A program made the translations under genes and the position numbers. Under the pieces are notes generated by a model. It had not been told where the DNA came from. It saw nothing but the letters and a program-made list of their open reading frames with translations, and made no database searches. From the NCBI GenBank assembly GCA_037576195.1, contig CM075102.1, positions 28,950,745 to 29,014,744 on the forward strand: 64,000 nucleotides of DNA, given 5' to 3'. This DNA is from Phytoseiulus persimilis (Eukaryota > Arthropoda > Arachnida > Mesostigmata > Phytoseiidae). Shown here piece by piece: positions 26,201-35,100 of the stretch; the first letter of the stretch is position 1, and each line of letters opens with the position of its first letter.

Positions 26201-27523
26201 TACCACCGTGAACGAATGCCGCCTGATATGTCCCTTCGGGGCATGCTGTCGGAAGGATTGGATGGTGAGTGGCTGCTTCCGAAAGGCCGCTGAACGGGAG
26301 CGCAGAGGCTCCGTAATTCGTTTCGCTGGTGAAATCCGCTCGTTTCGAGAACCCCCTGGAGATCTGTGTCTGACATCCTTTCCCTCCCGGACCCGACACC
26401 GGATTCACTTTTCCACCGCCCCGAAGCCCGATTTTTCTACCGGTGTCACGTCCCAACTTACGTTTGCAGTCGCCTCGCAAACCCGATCCGTAGTGACCCG
26501 GAGGACACAGGCAGTTGAAATATCCCGAGCTGGTTCCGCACGCGCACCGGGCTCCGGGATGGCAACAGAACCGGCCCTCTGGACACAGGGACGCGCATTG
26601 TGACATGGGGAGGATTTCGTACTCGCCCACCGAGAGGTCTTCGTGCAAAGCTCTCCGAGCCAACGCGTCGAACTCCTCGAACGAGTTCACAATGAAACAA
26701 TGTTCGCGGCTCGAGGTCGCCATTTCCTAGGAATGAATTCAATCAGCAAACAATGTCAGTTGGCCTGAAATTCGTTTTGGTCCTATTTTAGCATCGGCTC
26801 CACGAGTTTCTAATCGATTCATCGTCGCGGCAACACGCGCTGCACAGCGAGATCGAGCGTGAAAAGCGAGCTAACAACCTGGAGTTCTTTGATGTTGCCG
26901 TTTTTTATTCCGAAAGTGAAAACAGTGACGCCGTCTGCTTTGAGCCTGTGAGCAATCGGCTTCGGGTCCCCTCCGTTGGAATAGCCGTCGGTGACCAGGA
27001 ACACCACTTGTTGAACTCGCCGGGAGCTGTTTTTGAGGAGTTTGTCGGCGGCCTTCATGGCCCCCAGCGTGAAGGTCAGGCCCCCGCTGTAGTTGACTGC
27101 GGCGAGTTGGCTCATCAGCGAGCACTTGTGTCGACTCTGTTGGGGCGACGACTTCGCCGAAATGAAGTCGATGTGCGTGATAACCTGATCCTGCGAGCTG
27201 TACGACACGAGCGCAACGCGCGTCGAGTTCCCCTGCGAGTGGACGATGCTGAAATCGGCGAGTATCTTCTTCACGAAGCGGAGCTCAGACACGAAGTTCT
27301 CGGGCCCCACCGAAAGCGAGGCGTCGACGAGGAAAACGATGTCGAGACCATTTTTCTGCGAGCGCAACGCACCCAGCGAATCACGCAGACGAGCGCTGAG
27401 CAGCGAGAGTTTCTCCAGATCGAGGGTGTCGTTAAGGATCGGTAACGGGTACTCGATGATGTCGTTGAAGGCCACGCTCGCTTGGAGAATCGTCGTCAAC
27501 AATAAGGGATAGCCCGGCCACAT
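13532..27523 (-). CDS. SVEP1-like secreted protein (VWA, sushi, HYR, EGF, pentraxin), complete gene
   Basis: The spliced CDS is 6,897 nt (2,298 residues) in 26 coding exons, all joined in phase. Coding exons: 27523-26879, 26726-26462, 26245-26072, 25433-25254, 25088-24909, 24584-24390, 24034-23783, 23134-22892, 22738-22559, 22429-22268, 21870-21676, 21520-21294, 20899-20689, 20511-20155, 19102-18793, 18560-18312, 18003-17405, 17257-16938, 16830-16534, 16331-16161, 16072-15570, 15368-15096, 14908-14724, 14641-14458, 14071-13954, 13753-13532. The domain order matches vertebrate SVEP1 (polydom), an extracellular-matrix protein that binds integrins and acts in cell adhesion and vessel or lymphatic development in vertebrates. 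Its arthropod role is not known to me. It is shorter than the roughly 3,570-residue human protein, mainly because there are 17 sushi repeats instead of about 34 and six EGF-like repeats. A signal peptide and no C-terminal membrane helix indicate secretion. Confidence 0.93.
13783..13846. repeat. GA/CT-rich microsatellite in the last SVEP1-like intron
   Basis: On the plus strand this is an imperfect AGAG/GATAGA tract. On the coding (minus) strand it reads as a CT-rich run lying 30-90 bases upstream of the last acceptor (exon 26 starts at 13753), where a polypyrimidine tract is expected. Confidence 0.9.
17405..18560 (-). CDS. SVEP1-like exons 16-17: end of last EGF, pentraxin domain, sushi 5
   Basis: Exon 16 (18560-18312) completes the sixth EGF-like repeat (NCLPGTTGYFC) and starts the pentraxin/laminin-G-like domain with FTVCLWLRSNDTENYGTP and LITITDYSG. 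Exon 17 (18003-17405, 599 nt) continues with KWHHLCLAWSTAGNYAVFVN, TLILGQEQDHPGSGF and ITNVYMWSKWLS, typical of pentraxins. It then gives the first sushi of the C-terminal array (CELPEIIPNG ... GEWSSPKPVC). The pentraxin spans roughly residues 1275-1480. The 355-codon plus-strand ORF over this stretch is antisense and has no domain. Confidence 0.93.
18614..18633. repeat. CT dinucleotide microsatellite
   Basis: An uninterrupted TC run on the plus strand in the intron between SVEP1-like exons 15 and 16. Confidence 0.9.
18793..20511 (-). CDS. SVEP1-like exons 14-15: EGF-like repeats
   Basis: Exon 14 (20511-20155) encodes three EGF-like domains. The second and third start with calcium-binding type VDEC motifs and carry GYTCLCPAG and GTFQCICPTG. 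Exon 15 (19102-18793) encodes DDVDECREFSIRC (another calcium-binding type), then a short SCGCRNGGNC repeat, then a third that finishes in exon 16 (residues about 1037-1275 overall). The intron between them (19103-20154) is the longest in the gene at about 1 kb. Exon 15 leaves in phase 2. Confidence 0.9.
20689..21870 (-). CDS. SVEP1-like exons 11-13: acidic linker and GCC2/GCC3-type repeats
   Basis: Exon 11 (21870-21676) has an acidic stretch (ASDKDDDLDDVLHSMDD) and ends with SLCPLGWIHVDHHSC. Exon 12 (21520-21294) and exon 13 (20899-20689) hold tandem Cys-rich repeats of the ephrin-receptor-like type (CPNGMFHNF, CTPCPIGTYQF, CQPEYGSNSC-like spacing, CAACPAGYHQP), residues about 826-1036. Exon 12 ends in phase 0 at CTG|GTAGGT and exon 13 starts at GGC GAG, joining as CETCLL-GEYQPEYG. 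These repeats follow the same linker in vertebrate SVEP1. Confidence 0.85.
22268..22738 (-). CDS. SVEP1-like exons 9-10: sushi 4 and conserved Cys linker
   Basis: Exon 9 (22738-22559) is a sushi domain (CEPSFTISNGELDC ... WDFEDVPAC). Exon 10 (22429-22268) encodes about 54 residues beginning RADAGLECTDDFLAEQL and containing KKCRQKPKCL. It corresponds by position to the linker after HYR-sushi in vertebrate SVEP1 and has no named domain. Its donor is GTGAGG and phases stay 1 to 1. Exon 10 has no typical simple domain, so its call rests on phase agreement, clean splice sites and its position in the gene. Confidence 0.8.
22892..24034 (-). CDS. SVEP1-like exons 7-8: two HYR domains
   Basis: The exons are 24034-23783 (residues about 547-630) and 23134-22892 (to about 711), each a complete immunoglobulin-like HYR (hyalin repeat) domain. 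The first begins DTEPPSIECPDDI and ends ITYTATDSQGNKNSC. The second ends VTYVATDNSGNNVTC. The Y-x-A-T-D-x-x-G-N motif is the HYR signature. HYR domains are linked to cell adhesion. Both exons are phase 1 to 1. The tandem pair sits between sushi 3 and sushi 4, as in vertebrate SVEP1. Confidence 0.92.
24390..25433 (-). CDS. SVEP1-like exons 4-6: first three sushi (CCP) domains
   Basis: One sushi domain sits on each exon: 25433-25254, 25088-24909 and 24584-24390 (residues about 362-546). Each has four Cys, the conserved Gly/Tyr around the second and third Cys, and a Trp before the last Cys (GRWKGALPQC, HWDGIPASC, GVWSDRETITRC). Exon phases are 1 to 1, the classic shuffled-module arrangement. Sushi domains are small disulfide-bonded protein-binding modules. 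The FNAACGVACDTGYNL segment in the first is close to the equivalent vertebrate SVEP1 repeat. Confidence 0.92.
24859..24878. repeat. CGG trinucleotide run
   Basis: A short (CGG)n run in the intron between SVEP1-like exons 5 and 6, just outside exon 5. A similar GGC/GGT run lies at about 21,951-21,973 in the intron between exons 10 and 11. Confidence 0.85.
26072..26726 (-). CDS. SVEP1-like exons 2-3: Cys-rich region after VWA
   Basis: Exon 2 (26726-26462, residues 216-304) carries REHCFIVNSFEEFDALARRA, nearly diagnostic of SVEP1. It then has a Cys-rich EGF-like segment with CLCPPGHYGSG. Exon 3 (26245-26072, to residue 361) holds a CPEGTY...C-P-C-P module ending in CSCMKGY, the ephrin-receptor-like (GCC2/GCC3-type) repeat that follows VWA in this family. 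The donors are GTAAGT and GTAAGA, and both exons end in phase 1. The long ORF spanning 25626-26723 merely runs through the introns. Confidence 0.9.
26879..27523 (-). CDS. SVEP1-like exon 1: signal peptide and VWA domain
   Basis: Residues 1-215. A hydrophobic signal peptide begins MWPGYPLLLTTILQ. The von Willebrand factor A domain spans about residues 59-215 and keeps a full metal-ion-dependent adhesion site: D67-x-S69-x-S71 in LVDASLSVG, a Thr near residue 150 in SGGLTFT, and D179 in VTDGYSNGG, so divalent-cation-dependent ligand binding is plausible. The exon ends after KELQ at a weak donor (CAG|GTTGTT). I chose it because it joins in phase to exon 2 and recreates the SVEP1-type run into REHCF. 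Reading through gives 20 unrelated residues and a stop at 26,819. Two bases before the ATG is a good acceptor (TTTGCAG), so a 5' untranslated exon lies farther upstream. Confidence 0.92.
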
Positions 27524-27538
27524 CGCTGCAAAGGAGAA
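27524..27538 (-). promoter_or_regulatory. Splice acceptor in the 5' untranslated region of the SVEP1-like gene
   Basis: On the minus strand the start ATG is preceded by CG and then a pyrimidine-rich run ending CTTTGCAG, a good acceptor. This implies at least one non-coding 5' exon and a promoter at higher coordinates. I could not pick its donor with confidence. Confidence 0.55.
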
Positions 27539-28591
27539 ACGCTGTCAGCCGCTCGTAGTCCACGCGATCTGGAGCTCTTAGACATCGTATTCATACATAT
27601 CGGCCGCCGCTCGTTCGAGAAAGCAGCTTCCGTGGGCCGGCCCAGTCGGAACGGATTCCTCGAACGTGGTTCGAGTCGTGCTCGAGGCCGCCACAGGAGT
27701 AGCTCTCGCGGGAACTCGGTTTGCGCGCCAGCCACGACGTTTCCGTAATGGAACATTGAGCGGCTCAGCGGTCAAAAACCAGGCGCCCTGTTACCTAATT
27801 CACCGCTACTCAGGCGGAATGGGAGAAGGCCTCGGAAATATTTGGAGAGCCAGGTTTAGTACGCTCTCGTGGGCCCTAAGGTCGGAATAATATGCCTCCT
27901 TGGTAGGCATCCGCGATGGGAGGAGTGTTCGTGGTTCGGACTCTGTGCGGGATCTTGCGATGGAGGGGTTCGGGGAAAACTCATGCGATCTTCTGAAACA
28001 ATATAAACGCGGGACGGCTGCCGCGAATTAACGGAATGGAGAGGTGTCTGGGAGGCGGTGCGACACGCGGGAGGAAAAGCTCAGTGTCGAATGAACTCTC
28101 GGCCCCAGACCGTGCGGCTCGGCTGGCCCCGCAGTCCAGAATGCCAGCTCGGAGCATTCCCGCTCAACGGTGCCAAGAACATGAAAGATGGCTCAGACGC
28201 AAGATAAATGATCGCGGCACGGCACTCCACGAAAGTCCGTTGTGTCCCCTCGGGTGAGGAAATCACAGGATTCGCTCGGTCGATGAGTAGTTTGCACACC
28301 GGTTAGGACTCCGTTCAGCGAGGCTTTGAGGGAAACTTATTCCGCTGGAATTCCCCACGATCGGCGCTCGAAGGATCGTTATTCTTGCCATCGGCTCGCT
28401 CGACTCCCGGAGAGCTCAGAGCCTGCGTTTTCATCCGCTCCCTATCCCCCTCTCCCTTACCCCTGTTCTCCTCCGCATATTCCTTCCCTTTCTCAGTTTT
28501 TCTGCATCCCACTGAGAAAGTTGGACTCGAGCCTGAAGAAGTTCTAGAAGATGAATTAATATCAGGGCTCTGGAGGCGAACGAGGGCAGAC

Positions 28592-28612
28592 GGGGGGGAA
28601 GGGGGGGGGGGG
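28592..28612. repeat. Poly-G tract
   Basis: Two G runs (7 and 12 bases) are separated by AA. Another G12 run lies at 32,947-32,958. Confidence 0.85.
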
Positions 28613-31200
28613 TGGAAGGAATGCCGCCCGGGGCAGGGAGCGAGCTCGGCTGCCGGAGTTCAACATTTCCATTCATGTTCTGCTTCATGGAAAGGAGCTC
28701 CCGAGCGTTATGAGGGAGTCCGAATCTTTCGGCGCAGGCGTCGACGGACTAAGCCCCGACAGAATTCCTCCGCTCAGATCGCTGTTTGGCGACAAACACT
28801 TCGGTTGCGCTCCGTCAAGTTCGAGTTTCGTGTCGGATGGATCAGGGAGCGGATCTATAACCGTTCCGTCGGCGAATCTGAGTGACGTCAGTACGTGAAG
28901 TCTACGTAATCGGATTCGTCGAAGGCCCGAAGTCGGGCCCGAGACCGCCCTCGTATTTGTTCGGGTGTGAGCCATCGTTTTCGAATTATTATGGAAGGGT
29001 TTCCTGCGAGGGCGAATCAAGAATTCCCGCGAAACTCCTGCGCTCCGTCACGTTGCATGTGAGCAGCTAAGCGTCGTCTACTCAATCCATCACACGGGTC
29101 TCCGGAATTGTGCTAATGAGAACGGCTCCATCGGAGAGCCCAAAAAGTCAGCACCAATCGGCTTCTCCCCCGGTTCGGAGGTCAGAGCTCGAATTTGAGC
29201 GATGCTACGAGAGCAATATCAAGAGAGCAGACACAGGGATGTCAACTGTCGAGTCTCGAGTGGAGGGGGAATTTCCGACAGAAGAGGCACGACCTGTTAT
29301 GGCCGAGTGATGAAGCTACTCCTAGTCGAACCTATTCCACTGTGTGACGGAATGTCAATAACAGCGGAGGGGACCAAATCGGATTCCTCGGAGGAAAAAA
29401 ATTGAGTTTTTCTTCGTTCTATGAGTAGCCAGACGGAAGGACGTCTCTGCGCTCTTCAGAGCAGCTTTCGGCTGTCAAACTCGCTCCCCGAGGCTTATCG
29501 GAAGGCCCCGAATCCGGTCAAATTCGGTCCCCTCGCGGGGAACTTCCCAGCAGTTTCCGATTCGCTCAAGGTCGATTCCCATCATTCCCATCAACTCATC
29601 GGTCTATCCGAAACTGTCCGGCGGCCGAAGAAGAAGAACTAGACGGGAACTCTGGAGACTCTGGTTTCGGAATTTTCCCACTCGCATCCCGGCGATACTG
29701 GAATGTGTTTTGACAAAACTTGGAGCCAACTGGCACGGCATCTGAGCGAACGGCTGCTGGCACTTGACAGCTCGTCTGAGGTTTCGAGTTGAGCAATGAG
29801 TATTTGCTGTTCCCGGGAAATCGTGCGTGCTCTGCCCCACCCTTTCTCGCCCGCGTCGTTTCCGTTGCTCGACTGCCGTTGATGTGTTCGTTGCGTCCGC
29901 CAAAAATCGGGGGAGCTCGCTCCAAATACGCGGCAGAAAGAGGACGGTAAGCAGGCACCATAAAACATGAGGCTGCTTTTTGTCGTTGGCCCGCCCGTGG
30001 CTGGTTGGCCGGCTGGCAAATGTCCTCTTCAACGAGGTGGGCAGCAGTCGCTAAACTTTGGAATTCTGTTGCTAAGCACTGCGTCTCGCCGAGGATGGAA
30101 TTCCTAACACGAACCCTATGCCACCCGCGTAGAGCTTTGCGTTGAAAGAGCCGCAGATGCGTCGAGCGTGCAAGAGCCGCCGACGGCTTCGGAACCTCAG
30201 CCCAGACTCTGCCTCGAGGAGATTGGTAGGGTTCCCGAGGCGGCTTGAAGCATGAGGAACTCGTGTTTGAGAGCTTCGAATGTTCGAGACGCCGAAACGC
30301 ATGAGCTCTGATCGAACCCCTGCGGTTTAACTGGAGAGCTTTCTTAGGACTCCGATCGCATGGATCATTAGAACGCGCTGACGAAGGAGCGGAAGTCGGT
30401 TATTCTGGACAGACGACGAACCGTCCTTCCTGACAATCTTCGGGACAACAACGAGAACGGATAGAAGAGCAAACGCACAAGGGAAACCGCGACCAGCGTG
30501 AAGAGGAGGAGGGACGAGAACTCTGATTGAACCTTGCCGACAACCTGGCACCAAAAGATACTCGCTGGCTGGCCGCGACCGACAGCCAGCCCGCCCGCTT
30601 GGCATACCAATAGTGAATCATCTGAAAAGCGAGGCTGACAGCCAGGGAAGACGAGGGTGGAAAACACTCGAAAAGCATCCTCTTCAAACGATTGCCGACC
30701 CGATGAGCTCACGACGAGCTTGTCAACAGCACGCGCTTGGGCAGCGTCGAGAACACAGCCGCGCGCGCGCTGACCAATCGAGCGGACCCGCGCTGCCTGA
30801 TAAACTCGACAACGGATTCGACCGTGTCCGCGACCGTAGCCGCAGCTCGTCAAGCGGCGATCATAAAGGCTGATTAATGTCGACAGGGGTTGACGCGGAC
30901 GCGAACGGCCGGGCTTCCACTGACGGCGACTCGAAAGCCGCCTCGCCTTTCGCTGTTTGTCCACACCACGCGGGTTCTCCTGTTCGCTCAACCCGAACCG
31001 TGGTGGCGGGGTTCGCAGGATTCGTTTTCGGATCGCTGGAAGACGGAGCACGGCCGGTGAAAAAAGAGGAGAACGGAAAAAGAACAACGACAAAGACGAC
31101 GAAGACCCCGGAGAGGAAACGGGTCCGGGCGGAGGGCGCCGTTGAAACGATTCAGACAATCGAAGAGCCTCGCCAAAATTACGTTATGCTAATACGCTAT

Positions 31201-31235
31201 GTCAGTCAAACAGCCAGTCAAGCAGCCAGTCAGCT
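31201..31235. repeat. 12-base tandem repeat (CAGTCAARCAGC type)
   Basis: The plus strand shows CAGTCAAACAGC, then CAGTCAAGCAGC, then a partial CAGTCAG, nearly three copies of a 12-base unit. Confidence 0.8.
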
Positions 31236-32089
31236 AGCCTTAGTGTCGGTGTCTGAACGCGTGCGAGAGAGAGAGAAGAAAAGTCACTTTAACCAAACGA
31301 AGAACGTCTGACAGAAAGGGAGCAGGCGCGCATACAACCTCCCAACCACGGAGCGGAGACGACGGAAAAGAAGCGAAGGAGGCTTCGTGTGTGTATTTTC
31401 AATTCCAGCCAATTGTTCTGAAGTCGGAAGGCAAATGTGATTATGTCTCCGGCTGGTGAGGGATGAATCAAGAACAAACTACGAGAGAAACCGACAATCA
31501 TGGGATTCGGAAGCCATTTTCAATTATCGAAAGTCCTTGTCTCAATCGACGCAGTGGACTCACAAGCGGTTTGAGTTACGAGTCGAGCTCCAGGCGACAG
31601 GGAGCACGCGACCCTCCGGGCTGCCTAGATATGTCGCAGCGTCCGCGTGCACGACTGTGAGTTCTGGAGCCCCCCTCCGCGCCCATCTTCCAAATTCCGA
31701 CTCATTCTTCTCGTCGCGTCGCTTTTCCGTCGCTCTCGGGGGCGCGAGGTGGGCCACACGGAGAATGCACGCACCCTCGCTCAATGAGTTCGGATTCTCA
31801 GGCATGATGCACGAGCGACGTCCATCGTCGAGGATAGAACCCATTCGCCTACCGCTCGCGACGGAGCAGTCGCACCGGCAGACAAGCACCGAGAAATCAT
31901 CCGAGACGGGATCCGAACACCAGGGGACAACTGTTATTCGACACTGTGCGCTCAAAGCTAACTACTTCAGTCCAACCGTAATGCTCATTCAAGTCGATCG
32001 CGATTACCGTCTCTTCAGTATATCGGGCCTCCCGGGACGGACGTAGAACGGATCAGTCTTCGGTTATCACTTCACGTTCGCGCGACATC

Positions 32090-32133
32090 ACGAGAACAAC
32101 AACAACAGCAACGACGACAACAGCAGCAGCAAC
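32090..32133. repeat. AAC/GAC/CAG trinucleotide-rich tract
   Basis: About 14 consecutive trinucleotides of the ARC/CAR type. No ORF with other support covers it. Confidence 0.8.
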
Positions 32134-35100
32134 GGGTGTGTGTCAGTTCCGAGGAGGGTTTCGTTATGTCTATGAGAGAGTAGGCTCGAGTATAGTCTTT
32201 GGCATGACTACGACGAGCTCTATCGGTTTCTATCGGTTTCAGCGGCGCCGCGCGGCGCTTGAAACTGGTGTGGAACTCCTTTCTCTTGGACGGCGTGGTT
32301 TCCGACTCTCGCTTTCCTCCTTCTCTGTCGCCGCAGCTGGTGTTTTGGTTGCCGTCGCCGTCGTTCTCGTCAGATGTCTGTCTCCCGGAGGCCGCCTCGG
32401 TGCCCCGACGTTACGACACCGGCAACCAAGTTCTAAGAAAGATTCATACTAGCCATCAATCGCATCACACTGTGGCAACTCGTTCCTACCCGATCCAACA
32501 ACAGTGACGCCACCAGCGACGAGCTCTAACGGAATGCTGAAGGCAAGCGTTTCGAACTGCGGTGGCGAGGAAAAGCTGTAAGATCCACGGAGGCTTTGAA
32601 AGTGTTTCTCTGGAGAGCGGCGACAACGAGCGACCGAGGTGGGGGAAGTGAGTTCTTGCGTAAGACTGATTGTTCCACGCTCAAGCAGCTCACCATCGAC
32701 GTCATTCACGCACTCAGGCACCATAAACAATAGAGCAAATTGAACAGCACTTTACTCTGGCCGTATCTCCTTCCTGCTATTTACCCCGCTCATTCTGTCT
32801 TCTGACGCTTGCGAACGCGGAAAGCTTGAATGGTGGAGCACGAGCTCACGTTCAGGGGGAGCGCCTGCTTGTGTTGGCGCAGTTCTGGGAGCATATCGGA
32901 AGCGAGGTCTCTCTGCTGCTTCAGAACATCAATGAATCTCTCGATTGGGGGGGGGGGGACGTGTCTATCTTCTCGCACGCAACCGTCCTGTTGAAGTTTC
33001 TGAATATAGCCACAATGTCCGGGAGTTTTCGGAATGATTTGATTCTGATTTTATTTGCAGAACGATTCCGAAACTTTATCAACTGATTCCAATGCTTGCA
33101 TAAATGGAGACACGTTTTACCGAGAGAACACCGCCCCTGTGTTCTTCCACAGCTTTCGCGAACCACCCGGAAAGAGCTTTCCATGGATTTCTGCTCAACC
33201 TTGCATTTCGTTTCCGTTGTTTCCTTGGCTCGGCCCGAAACGAAAATGCCACCGGCAGGCCGCGTCGGGCGTGATCTGAGCTGGGGGACTCCGAGGCGAA
33301 GTCCGAGTTTTTTCTGCATGATTTGCGATCGCCGTCGGGAACTCGTGTTGGAAGTACGCGGCTGGCAACGACTTTGCTTGGATTAGATTCATACCGTGCC
33401 TCATAGAGATGCATCCAGTCTCGATTTTGAGAGGCGTCGACGGGCAAGAGAATCGCTCGTGGTTCCACGACAAAACGAGACCTCATTTCCGCGTCCCGGG
33501 AATTCGATCGAGATTTCTGAGCAGATCGGAAGCTTGTGAACATAGGAGTTAGCTGCAACTTCTTGAGAGCTTTCTGTTTGGGAGCGTCGGCAGCTGAACA
33601 AGCTCTCAATATTTGGTGACGAGTGGAGAGCCTCGTACAAGGCTTTATTTTTTCGCCGAAAATTCCGAGTTGATCCCCGCCTTGTCGAGCTTTAGAAGTC
33701 CACTTAGGAACACAGGAAAGACGAGCACGACAGAATAAACATTGTGATAACAGGTCGTCCCCCTCCTTCGCTTCATTGTCTGCCTGTCCCTGTGTCCGTC
33801 CTCCCGCTCTTCAGCAGCTCTTTTCCAGCTCTGTGCTGATATCGGAGAAGTCATTCCTGGCCCCTTCTTCAGGAGGAAGTTTCGCTTAGGGTGCGCGCGA
33901 AGGAATGCGATTGTGACGCGGTGTTCGACTTCACTTGCCTTTGAATCCCACCGGAGCTTGGGAGTGAGTGATCGGCGGACTGGATTTCTCATGGAAATTT
34001 GAGCCCGTTTGCTACGCGTGTGCAACGTTGAAAAATCGCCCAACCGTCAAAACTTCCTCAAGATTCTCTCTGGTGGAATGTTCGCCGATATGTCAGGGTC
34101 GATATGGCAGGCTCTGAGCTCTTATGGAAATGGGGTGGAAAAGTGTGTTTAAGGCGAAAAGGTTTAGCTCGCTAGGCCTCTGTCCATCTGACGCGAGACG
34201 GAGCTCTCGCCCCGCCTCCGCCCCCCTTCGATTTCTCGATTGCGAACGCGCAAACTCCCCGCACCACGTTTGATCCGGGGAGGACGAGGAAGTGATTCCC
34301 ACTGCCCCCATTCAGCCCGCGCTAGTTGGCGTCATTCTTCCAGGAAGCTTCGACAACGAGTTCTCCAAGGTCGATCTACCCGGATCTTTCAGGATTTTCG
34401 ATCCTAACTCGCAGAAAAATGCAGCGTAGCAGAAATGACTGCTCCGGATTCCGTTGTGGGGGTCAGCGCCTGAATGAAAATCATAACTTTATCTCGGGCG
34501 AGAGTCCAGTTCACGGATCTATTTCCTGTATTGCTAGAGGGGAAAATGGCGGTTTTGGCTACTTTCATGTCGCGCGAAGGTTTCCTCCGACGAATCAGCA
34601 ACTTCCAGCTCCTCCTATCTCTGAACACCCAACGCCCACTGACTGCCTCCTAGTCCAGTGAATCCAGAATGAGTTGGGGAAATATCGTGTCGTGTGGAAT
34701 CATTGAACTAGATCCAGTCGCGATACGAGATAAGTATTGCCTTGCTCAGAACTAAGTGTTCTCCTCGGCCGCTGCACGGAAAAAAGTACTGGACGACTCA
34801 GTCAACCCTCTTGGATGGGGGAAGTGCGGAAAATACACGCTGCAGCCCTTTCCTCCACCGCACGGAACAGAAGGGCCTGCTGGCTGGATTTTCTGGCCAT
34901 TTCAAACGGACACTCAAACACCCAGCTTTCAGTTGTGTTACCGCTATTACGATGGTGAGTTATTCAGATATTCCGATTTGCCAATGCAGAGAGAAGTGTT
35001 TACAGAGACCCCTCGTCTCGCTGCCGTCGGTTCCGCGGCCGAATAAGCTCGGTCCTGGAGTGTTAGTCTGGAGGCCAGCGTCCAGGACGCTTCGCTCAGA

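Noticed and set aside
25626-26723. 365-codon minus-strand ORF as a single exon
   Set aside because: Only 26726-26462 and 26245-26072 match the SVEP1 family. Good donors and acceptors bracket them, and the rest is intron read-through in the same frame.
30368-31159. 263-codon minus-strand ORF in the intergenic region
   Set aside because: Arg/Ser-rich composition with overlapping ORFs in other frames is typical of GC-rich non-coding DNA. No domain was recognised.
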